DNA from: Thioalkalivibrio sp.
Lineage (GTDB): Bacteria > Pseudomonadota > Gammaproteobacteria > Ectothiorhodospirales > Ectothiorhodospiraceae
Assembly: GCA_007120155.1 (NCBI GenBank)
Contig: SKOF01000475.1
Location: forward strand, 1-5,642
Reading direction: 5' to 3'
Length of the DNA: 5,642 nt
This document shows positions 1-5,521 of this stretch, piece by piece. Numbering within the stretch: the first letter of the stretch is position 1; each line of letters opens with the position of its first letter. A program made the position numbers and the translations under genes. The notes beneath the pieces are model-generated. The model did not search any database, had not been told where the DNA came from, and was given only the letters and a program-made list of their open reading frames with translations.

Positions 1-505
1 CACCCGCCTCCTGGGCGATGTCCAGGGCGTCGCGCCAGCGAACCTGCCGGGGATGACGCGCCGCATGAACCAGGGCGGCGGTGGCCTCGCCGATGAACGC
101 CACCTGCTGGTGGAGGTGAAGGCCCAGTTCATAGAGTCCATTGGCCAGACGCCGGCGCAATCCTGGGCGTACGGGCCGGGACGCCTCGAATCCGTCAGCG
201 AAATCCTGCGCCTGAAACGGCGCAAGCATGCGTTGCACGGGCTCCGGCGTCTCACCCAGACTCACGCCGGCCTCCGGGGAACGCGGTTGACGCAACAGGT
301 CGATCAGCAGCGCGACACCGGCGCCGTCACAGTACTCCACCTCGGCGGTATCGATGCGCACGGGGCGCCTGGTATGCGCGCCCAAACCGTTGAGCGCTTC
401 GTTCCAGATATCGGACACGGTGTGGGCATCCAGCCGCCCGCCCAGGCGCAGCGTCATCCCGGCACCGGATTCTTCCCAAGAAAGTCGGGCTTGCGAGGTG
501 ACCAA
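1..505 (-). CDS. MlaE-family ABC transporter permease with N-terminal STAS domain (partial, C-terminus off the window)
   Basis: About 168 residues are visible on the complementary strand and the frame stays open to the window edge. Residues 5 to about 105 look like a STAS (MlaB-like) domain: a beta strand with LGGRLDAHTV, then VRIDTAEVEYCDGAG at about 49-63, where the STAS loop carries DGAG in place of a phosphorylatable Ser/Thr. From about residue 111 the sequence changes to the entry helix of the MlaE permease family (ANGLYELG, VAFIGEATAAL, then ARHPRQVRWRDALDIAQEAG). In that family the permease works with an ATPase and an MCE protein to move phospholipid or related lipid between inner and outer membranes; that role is family knowledge, and the partner genes would lie beyond the left edge. 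I chose TTG at 505-503 because GGAGG sits 9 bases upstream and an in-frame TGA lies further upstream with no ATG or GTG between. ATG at 457-455 is possible but would cut off the first STAS strand. Confidence 0.87.
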   Translation of the reverse strand, partial: MVTSQARLSWEESGAGMTLRLGGRLDAHTVSDIWNEALNGLGAHTRRPVRIDTAEVEYCDGAGVALLIDLLRQPRSPEAGVSLGETPEPVQRMLAPFQAQDFADGFEASRPVRPGLRRRLANGLYELGLHLHQQVAFIGEATAALVHAARHPRQVRWRDALDIAQEAG

Positions 506-638
506 GCGTCGTGCCCTCCGGCAATGGTCGCGGACACAGGCGCGTGCCCCGTGAAATCACGTGTGACGTTGAAACCTCCCGACAAACTTGCCACACTTGG
601 CCCCGCTTTTCATCCCGCGCGCATCGTCCCCGACACCC
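506..638. promoter_or_regulatory. Divergent intergenic region, likely holding two promoters
   Basis: This stretch lies between the divergently transcribed STAS-MlaE and GNAT genes, so a promoter for each is expected by position. On the plus strand TTGAAA (569-574) is followed after 17 bases by CACACT (592-597), a fair -35 with a poor -10 (3 of 6 consensus bases). I see no convincing minus-strand promoter and no clear operator. The imperfect palindrome TCACGTGTGA at about 557-566 is noted without a proposed binder. The region call rests on gene orientation more than on motif strength. Confidence 0.35.
515..519 (-). promoter_or_regulatory. Ribosome binding site supporting a TTG start
   Basis: On the minus strand the sequence reads GGAGG, followed by 9 bases and then TTG at 505-503. 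This site decides the start of the STAS-MlaE gene, because no ATG or GTG is available between the upstream in-frame stop and this TTG. Confidence 0.6.
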
Positions 639-1241
639 ATGAGCCGGACACTCTCCGTAAAGCGATTCACCGGAGCACAGGTATACGGGCATCTGCCGGA
701 GCTGGCCCGCCTGCGCATCACCGTGTTTCGTGAATTCCCCTACCTCTACGACGGCGACTCCGCCTATGAGGAACGCTATCTGAGAACCTACACGGACTCG
801 GCCGACAGTGTCATGGTGCTGGTATTCGACGGAGCGCGCATCGTCGGCGCCTCCACGGGTCTGCCGCTGGCGGACGAAACGTACAACGTGATCGCACCCT
901 TTCGCGAGCAAGCCATAGACGTGGATCGCATCTTCTATTTCGGGGAATCCGTGCTGCTCCCGGAATACCGGGGTCGCGGCCTCGGGGTGCGTTTCTTTCA
1001 CGAGCGGGAAGATCATGCACGCTCCCTGGGCCGGTTCGATCTTACCTGCTTCTGCGCCGTGGACCGCCCCCTTGACCATCCCCGCCGCCCGGCCGGCTAC
1101 CAGCCCCTGGACCGCTTCTGGGAGAAACGCGGCTACCGCCGCCAGCCGGCCCTCAAGGCCAGTTTTTCCTGGCAGGATCTGGACGAAGACCGGGAATCGC
1201 CCAAGTCCATGACCTTCTGGATGAAGCGACTTCGGGACTGA
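639..1241 (+). CDS. GNAT-family N-acetyltransferase
   Basis: The 200-residue product is a probable cytoplasmic acetyltransferase that would use acetyl-CoA; the acceptor is unknown. GNAT motif A is seen at about residues 104-120: strand ESVLLPEY followed by the pyrophosphate-binding loop RGRGLG (111-116) and the helix VRFFHERE. Before it, VMVLVFDGARIVGASTGLPL (59-78) fits the central beta hairpin. After it, LTCFCAV (135-141) and the segment FWEKRGYRR (160-168) fit the end of a GNAT domain, where a 'WxxxGF/Y' pattern is usual. The start at ATG 639 gives a normal N-terminus (MSRTLSVKRF); a TTG at 588 extends the frame by 17 residues that do not look like the family and has no Shine-Dalgarno. ATG 639 also lacks a strong Shine-Dalgarno, so the start is moderately sure. 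From memory, close relatives occur next to or fused with carbon-nitrogen hydrolases (nitrilase family); none is present here. Confidence 0.85.
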   Translation: MSRTLSVKRFTGAQVYGHLPELARLRITVFREFPYLYDGDSAYEERYLRTYTDSADSVMVLVFDGARIVGASTGLPLADETYNVIAPFREQAIDVDRIFYFGESVLLPEYRGRGLGVRFFHEREDHARSLGRFDLTCFCAVDRPLDHPRRPAGYQPLDRFWEKRGYRRQPALKASFSWQDLDEDRESPKSMTFWMKRLRD

Positions 1242-1254
1242 AGTGGGGCTTCAT
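1221..1254 (+). terminator. Nested stem-loop across the end of the GNAT gene, no U-tract
   Basis: ATGAAGC (1221-1227) pairs with GCTTCAT (1248-1254), and inside it ACTTC (1229-1233) pairs with GAAGT (1240-1244) around the loop GGGACT. That gives 12 base pairs interrupted by a 1/3-base internal loop. The GNAT stop codon (1239-1241) lies at the edge of the loop. No T-run follows, so this is not a classical intrinsic terminator. It may be a transcript-end stabiliser, a weak terminator, or chance. Confidence 0.3.
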
Positions 1255-1259
1255 GCCGC

Positions 1260-1280
1260 GCAATGCTCCGGGGCCATTGC
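1260..1280. repeat. Short inverted repeat upstream of the moxR-like gene
   Basis: GCAATG (1260-1265) and CATTGC (1275-1280) form a perfect 6-base inverted repeat around a 9-base GC-rich centre. It lies in the gap between the GNAT gene and the MoxR operon, where that operon's promoter should be. It could be an operator half-site pair or a small hairpin. I see no convincing -35/-10 pair nearby: TTGCCG at 1277-1282 has only ATGTCC at the proper spacing. Confidence 0.2.
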
Positions 1281-1403
1281 CGCACTCCATAACCCCATGA
1301 TGTCCGTGTTTGCCGCAGGGGGACCCCGCTGGTATCTTCAATGAACATCACTGGAATTCCCCTGTCTGCACCGGCCGTCGTCGGCCGGAAACCGGAAAAA
1401 CCC

Positions 1404-2351
1404 ATGCCTCTTCTGCCCCTGCCCCAAATTTCCGGAAGCCCGTCGATCTTCCGGCAGGTCATGGACCAGGTGGGCGGCGTCATCCTGGGCAAGCCGCACC
1501 CGATCAGGCTGGCCCTGGCGTGCCTGCTGGCCCGGGGGCATCTGTTGCTTGAGGATCAGCCGGGGGTGGGCAAGACCACCCTGGCCCACGCGCTGGCCCG
1601 CACCCTCGGACTCCAGTTCCAGCGCATCCAGTTCACCAGTGATCTGCTGCCCGCGGACATCGTGGGGGTATCCGTGTTCAACGGGGGAGGCAAGGGATTC
1701 GAGTTCCACCCGGGGCCGGTTTTCACCCAGATGCTGCTGGCAGACGAGATCAACCGCGCACCGCCCAAGTCCCAGAGTGCCCTGCTGGAGGCCATGGAGG
1801 AACAGCAGGTGACGGTGGAAGGCGTGACCCGATCGCTGCCCGATCCCTTCTTCGTGATCGCCACTCAGAATCCCCGCGAACAGGCCGGCACCTTTCCGCT
1901 GCCTGAATCCCAGCTGGATCGATTTCTCATGCGCATTCATCTCGGGTACCCCGATGCCGCCGCCGAACGAGCATTGCTGCAGGGCCGGGACCGTCGCGAC
2001 CTGATCGCAGAGCTGCCCGCTCTGCTGGATGCCGAGGCCCTGCTCGCCTTGCAGCATCAGGTGGATCAGCTGCATGTCTCCGAGGCACTGGTCGACTACC
2101 TGCAGCGTCTGATCGCCCATACCCGCGATCCGCATCACTATGCCCGGGGCCTGTCCCCCAGGGCCGCCCTGGGACTGCTTGCCGCCGCCCGGGCATGGGC
2201 CGCCCTGGACGGCCGCGACCACGTCATCCCCGAGGACCTCCAGACCATCCTGCCGCCGGTGGCCGGTCACCGGCTCGCGCCCGCGGAAGGGACCGGTATG
2301 AGCCCTGACCGGCTCACACGCCAGCTCATCGAGGCGGTGGCCATTCCGTGA
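1404..2351 (+). CDS. MoxR-family AAA+ ATPase
   Basis: The product (315 residues from ATG 1404) is a cytoplasmic AAA+ ATPase of the MoxR group, thought to act as a chaperone-like remodeller for partner proteins, often with a metal-ion/vWA-type fold. Motifs in order: Walker A EDQPGVGKTT at about 50-59 (Lys57), the FTSDLLPADIVGVSVF insert typical of MoxR at about 77-92, Walker B MLLADEINRA at about 110-119 with catalytic Asp-Glu, sensor 1 FFVIATQNP at about 149-157, SQLDRF at about 169-174, and sensor 2 GLSPRA at about 249-254. The last third is the helical lid. It is followed after 15 bases by the DUF58 gene, its usual partner. The start is uncertain: an in-frame ATG at 1341 adds 21 residues with less GC-rich third positions and no Shine-Dalgarno at proper distance. 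ATG 1404 has GGAAAA about 6 bases upstream and gives the usual family length. Confidence 0.93.
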   Translation: MPLLPLPQISGSPSIFRQVMDQVGGVILGKPHPIRLALACLLARGHLLLEDQPGVGKTTLAHALARTLGLQFQRIQFTSDLLPADIVGVSVFNGGGKGFEFHPGPVFTQMLLADEINRAPPKSQSALLEAMEEQQVTVEGVTRSLPDPFFVIATQNPREQAGTFPLPESQLDRFLMRIHLGYPDAAAERALLQGRDRRDLIAELPALLDAEALLALQHQVDQLHVSEALVDYLQRLIAHTRDPHHYARGLSPRAALGLLAAARAWAALDGRDHVIPEDLQTILPPVAGHRLAPAEGTGMSPDRLTRQLIEAVAIP

Positions 2352-2366
2352 GGCGAAGAACGATTC

Positions 2367-3335
2367 ATGAAGTGGCACTCCTCCGCGCAGATGCTCGAAC
2401 CCGCCATTCGCTGGCTGACCCGCCGGGAGCATCCGGCCGGGCGCGAGGTGACCCTGCACCGCAGGCGGATCTATATCCTCCCGACCCGCGCGGGTTACGT
2501 GTACGGAATGATGCTTGTCATCATGCTGCTGGGGGCCGTCAATTACACCAACAGCATGGCCTTTCTGCTCACCTTCCTCCTGGTGGGCCTGGGCGCCAAC
2601 GGCATCTGGCATACGCACCGCAACCTCCTGGGCCTGCGGGTGATCCGCCTGCCCGCGAAACCGGTGTTCGCGGGTGAGTCGGCGCACTGCCTGTACCGCA
2701 TCGAGAACCCCGGCCACGTTCCACGCCGCGCCCTGATGCTGCATCGGGGCCCGTCGGGCGGTGAACCCGTCGCCGTGGAGGCCCGCAGCGGGACCATCGC
2801 CCGGCTGAGTCTGCCCGCCGAACGCCGGGGTCACCTGCGCCCCGGCCGTTTCAGCATATCCACCGTCTATCCGCTGGGCCTGTTCAGGGCCTGGTCATGG
2901 ATCGAGTTCGATGAGGCCGTCACGGTCTATCCGAGGCCCGTGCCGGCGAACGCCACCCCGCCCCGGCCGAGTGGGGACAAGGACACGGGTGTCACCAGAC
3001 CCCTTGAAGGTGACGAGTTCGCGGGCCTGCGTGAATACCAGCGCGGGGATTCCCCCCGACAAGTGGACTGGAAGGCACTCGCCCGCACCGGCGACCTGTA
3101 CACGCGCAACTTCGAGGTGCAGCGCGGCGGCAACATCTGGCTGGACTGGGACGCCCTGCCGGCCACTGATACGGAAACGCGCCTTTCCATGCTGTGTTAC
3201 CAGGTCCTCAAGGCCCATGAACGGGGTCTGTGTTACGGCCTGCGCCTGCCCGGCATTGCGTTCGAACCCGACCGGGGGGCGGAGCACCGCAGTCGCTGTC
3301 TCACCGCGCTGGCCCATTTCGGACATCCGGCGTGA
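2367..3335 (+). CDS. DUF58 domain-containing membrane protein
   Basis: The product has 322 residues. An N-terminal cytoplasmic stretch rich in Arg leads to two hydrophobic segments at about 44-59 and 62-80. A beta-rich region follows at about 90-190, then the DUF58 signature at about 218-250 (FAGLREYQRGDSPRQVDWKA, then ARTGDLYTRNFE), where the GD-PRQVDWKA core is diagnostic. DUF58 proteins are encoded next to MoxR ATPases and are regarded as their likely substrates or partners; the biochemical role is unknown. Only about 70 residues follow the signature. The position where vWA-related members carry the metal-binding DxSxS motif reads WLDWDAL here, so metal binding of that type is doubtful. 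The ATG at 2367 is preceded by GAGGCGAAGA, which overlaps the moxR stop codon and suggests translational coupling. The stop lies 44 bases before the preferred start of the transglutaminase gene. Confidence 0.92.
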   Translation: MKWHSSAQMLEPAIRWLTRREHPAGREVTLHRRRIYILPTRAGYVYGMMLVIMLLGAVNYTNSMAFLLTFLLVGLGANGIWHTHRNLLGLRVIRLPAKPVFAGESAHCLYRIENPGHVPRRALMLHRGPSGGEPVAVEARSGTIARLSLPAERRGHLRPGRFSISTVYPLGLFRAWSWIEFDEAVTVYPRPVPANATPPRPSGDKDTGVTRPLEGDEFAGLREYQRGDSPRQVDWKALARTGDLYTRNFEVQRGGNIWLDWDALPATDTETRLSMLCYQVLKAHERGLCYGLRLPGIAFEPDRGAEHRSRCLTALAHFGHPA

Positions 3336-3379
3336 ACCGGGTCAGACACACCGCGGAACCCGGGGTGGGCGAAGGGCCC

Positions 3380-5320
3380 ATGAACTGGCTTGTGGCCGCC
3401 CTGGTCGTCCTGCTGGCACCCCATTTTCTGACACAGCCGACCTGGGTGGTAGGTCTCGCCCTCCTGGCGGTCGCATGGCGCTTTCTTGCCGTAAGGCGCT
3501 CCGTTCCCCTGCCCGGGCGCTGGTCGCTGGCAGCACTGGCCTTCATGGCCACGGCCGGCGTGATCGCCACCCATGGCACCGTTCTGGGACGCGACGCGGG
3601 GGTCTCCCTGCTGCTGATCATGACGGGTTTGAAAGTGCTCGAGACCCGCAATCAGCGGGACGCCATGCTCACCATATTCCTCGGCTACTTCGTGGTGGTG
3701 ACCCATTTCCTGTACAGCCAGGAGATCCCGATGGTCGCCTACATGGTGGTGGCCATGCTGCTCACCACCATGGTGCTGATCCGTCTCAATGCCCCCGGAC
3801 CGCCCCCGGGACTTCGCGAACAGGCGGGCCTTGCGGGCCGCATGCTCCTGCAGGCACTGCCGGTGATGCTGATCCTGTTTCTGCTGTTTCCCCGCCTCCC
3901 CGGACCCCTGTGGGGCGTACCGCAGGACGAGCCGACTGCCCGGACAGGGCTGTCCGACAGCATGTCCCCCGGATCCATCAGTGACCTGCTCCAGTCCGAC
4001 GCCCCGGCCCTGCGCGCGCGCTTCCCCGACGGCCCGCCCCCGGCGGCATTGCGCTACTGGCGCGGGCCGGTCTTCAGCGACTACGACGGCCGCACCTGGC
4101 GCGCCGGGCAGGCGTTCATGCCGGCGACCGACCCGGATCCGTCGGATGCCGTGGGCGAGATTCAGTACTCGGTGCGGCTGGAACCCCACCGCCACCGGTG
4201 GCTTCTGGCGCTGGACCCGCCGGCATCGGCACCGGAAGGCAGGCGGCTCAACGCGGACTACGTGCTGTTCTCCCCGCGCCCGGTTCACCGTGTGGAAACC
4301 TACGACCTGACCACCGTGCCCGGGGCCGCCCTGGAGGTCGAACTCAGCGCGGAGCGCCGCCAACAGGCGCTGCACATTCCCGATACCGCGGGTCCGCGTG
4401 CCCGTGAACTGGCCGCGCGATGGGCGGACAACGGGACCGCCCCGGAAGACATCGTTGAACAGGCCATGCGGTACTTCAACGAGGAACCATTTCATTACAC
4501 ACTTTCGCCGCCCCACCTTCCCGCCGACCCGGTGGACGGGTTCCTGTTCGACACCCGGGCCGGGTTCTGCGAACACTATGCGGGAAGTTTCGTGTTTCTC
4601 ATGCGTGCCGCGGGCGTCCCCGCGCGGGTGGTCACAGGCTACCAGGGCGGTGAATGGAATCGGGCGGGGGGCTATCTGCTGGTACGGCAATCCGACGCCC
4701 ACGCCTGGGCCGAGGTCTGGCTGGAAGACCGGGGCTGGGTACGGGTGGATCCCACCGGCGCGGTGGCGCCCGAGCGCATCGAACTGGGCATCCGCGCCGC
4801 CCTGAGTCACGAGGAAAACCTTCCCGCCTTTCTGCGCCGAGGCGACAGTTTCAGTGGCCTGGCGGCCCTCAGGATACAGTGGGAGTACTGGCGGGAAACT
4901 ACTGCCTATTACTGGAACGGCTGGGTGCTGGGTTTTGGACCCGAGCGGCAGCGGGAACTGCTGGCAAGACTGGGGCTCGGGGGCCTGGACTGGCGCGGTA
5001 CCGTGGCGCTCATGGCGGGCCTGCTGGTGCTGGTGGCCGCGGTCTTTTCCCTGGCCTTTCTCTGGCACAACAGGCGCCCCGAACGGGATCCCCTGGCCCG
5101 GCTGTACCGACGATTCACGAAGCGCATGGCGAGGCTGGGCACACCGCCCCTGCCCCATGAAGGCCCCCGGGACTTCGCCGACCGGATCGCCCGGGAGCGG
5201 CCGGAACTGCATGAATCCGTGGCGCACTTCACCCGCATCTACGAGGCCCTGCGCTACGGCCCTGACCCGGACCCCGACCTGTTCCGGATTCTGCGGACCC
5301 GGCTTCGCGCCCTGCCCTGA
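3380..5320 (+). CDS. tgpA: TgpA-like membrane transglutaminase (DUF3488 / transglutaminase-like / DUF4129)
   Basis: The 646-residue product matches the architecture of Pseudomonas TgpA, an inner-membrane protein with a periplasmic transglutaminase-like domain. Residues 1-171 hold about six hydrophobic helices (about 3-17, 22-38, 48-64, 96-112, 117-135, 154-171), ending in FPRLPGPLWGVP. The DUF3488-type segment continues with TGLSDSMSPGSISDLLQSD and YWRGPVFSDYDGRTWR. The transglutaminase core carries a full triad: Cys397 in GFCEHYAGSF, His441 in SDAHAWAEVW and Asp457 in RVDPTGA. A last membrane helix lies at about 540-562, followed by a cytoplasmic DUF4129-like tail with LYRRFTKRMARLG and PRDFADRI. 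TgpA was reported as essential in P. aeruginosa, but its substrate is not established. The start is uncertain: GTG at 3332 overlaps the DUF58 stop as GTGA and adds 16 residues before the first helix. ATG 3380 is kept because it begins directly at the conserved hydrophobic region; neither has a strong Shine-Dalgarno. Confidence 0.93.
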   Translation: MNWLVAALVVLLAPHFLTQPTWVVGLALLAVAWRFLAVRRSVPLPGRWSLAALAFMATAGVIATHGTVLGRDAGVSLLLIMTGLKVLETRNQRDAMLTIFLGYFVVVTHFLYSQEIPMVAYMVVAMLLTTMVLIRLNAPGPPPGLREQAGLAGRMLLQALPVMLILFLLFPRLPGPLWGVPQDEPTARTGLSDSMSPGSISDLLQSDAPALRARFPDGPPPAALRYWRGPVFSDYDGRTWRAGQAFMPATDPDPSDAVGEIQYSVRLEPHRHRWLLALDPPASAPEGRRLNADYVLFSPRPVHRVETYDLTTVPGAALEVELSAERRQQALHIPDTAGPRARELAARWADNGTAPEDIVEQAMRYFNEEPFHYTLSPPHLPADPVDGFLFDTRAGFCEHYAGSFVFLMRAAGVPARVVTGYQGGEWNRAGGYLLVRQSDAHAWAEVWLEDRGWVRVDPTGAVAPERIELGIRAALSHEENLPAFLRRGDSFSGLAALRIQWEYWRETTAYYWNGWVLGFGPERQRELLARLGLGGLDWRGTVALMAGLLVLVAAVFSLAFLWHNRRPERDPLARLYRRFTKRMARLGTPPLPHEGPRDFADRIARERPELHESVAHFTRIYEALRYGPDPDPDLFRILRTRLRALP

Positions 5321-5323
5321 GAA

Positions 5324-5345
5324 GCGCCTTTCCGTGAACAGGCGT
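5324..5345 (+). terminator. Stem-loop just after the transglutaminase gene, no U-tract
   Basis: Four bases after the stop codon, CGCCTTTC (5325-5332) pairs with GAA plus AGGCG (5336-5338 and 5340-5344) around the loop CGT, with one bulged C at 5339; a G-T pair can add one more step. That is 8 Watson-Crick pairs. The downstream bases CATAAACC contain no T-run, so intrinsic termination would be weak. It sits where the MoxR operon transcript should end, before the convergent iscU gene. Confidence 0.35.
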
Positions 5346-5354
5346 CATAAACCG

Positions 5355-5434
5355 GAACGCCGCGCCAAGGCCGGATTGGTTCCTTCAACGTGAAGTGTCC
5401 TCGGCGTTCGTTGCGGTCCAGCCCACGGTTCCGG
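5355..5434. repeat. Interlocking inverted repeats in the convergent gap
   Basis: GAACGCCG (5355-5362) is matched by CGGCGTTC (5402-5409), a perfect 8-base inverted repeat with a 39-base centre. The overlapping CCGGAAC (5352-5358) is matched by GTTCCGG (5428-5434). The two pairings compete for the same left arm. They lie between the transglutaminase stop and the iscU terminator. Function unknown; chance is possible in sequence this rich in GC. Apart from this and the stem-loops on either side, I see no gene in 5321-5521. Confidence 0.25.
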
Positions 5435-5461
5435 CTCGCATCCCTTCCTTTCCTGCAGGCG

Positions 5462-5490
5462 AAAAAAATGGCAGGGAATAAGCCCTGCCA
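5462..5490 (-). terminator. Rho-independent terminator of the iscU transcript
   Basis: Read on the minus strand, TGGCAGGG and CCCTGCCA (5490-5483 and 5476-5469) form a perfect 8-base-pair stem with the 6-base loop CTTATT, followed at once by seven T (5468-5462). This is a textbook intrinsic terminator reading leftward, starting 31 bases after the iscU stop codon. A small extra hairpin, AGACC/GGTCT with a 3-base loop (5495-5507), lies between the stop and this stem. Read on the plus strand the stem is not followed by a T-run, so it should not stop the MoxR operon from the other side. Confidence 0.9.
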
Positions 5491-5521
5491 CTTGAGACCT
5501 GCGGTCTGCCGGTGGATCTGA

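Noticed and set aside
53..733. A 226-codon plus-strand frame at the left edge.
   Set aside because: It lies antisense to the STAS-MlaE reading frame and then out of frame over the GNAT gene; no domain or start signal supports it.
327..1079. A 250-codon minus-strand frame covering part of the left gene and much of the GNAT gene.
   Set aside because: It is in a different frame from the STAS-MlaE gene and antisense to GNAT motif A; the sequence shows no family features.
1338..2834. A 498-codon open frame on the minus strand opposite the MoxR and DUF58 genes.
   Set aside because: It spans the junction of two well-supported plus-strand genes, and its product has no recognisable fold, low-complexity Gly/Gln/His content and no Shine-Dalgarno.
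2911..3984. A 357-codon plus-strand frame across the DUF58/transglutaminase junction.
   Set aside because: The product is rich in Arg, Pro, Thr and Ala, typical of an out-of-frame reading of GC-rich coding sequence, and both underlying genes have strong motifs in other frames.
3233..5227. A 664-codon open frame on the minus strand opposite the transglutaminase gene.
   Set aside because: It is antisense to a gene with clear catalytic motifs; its translation is rich in His, Gln, Gly and Arg with no domain pattern. Long antisense frames are common where third positions are mostly G or C.
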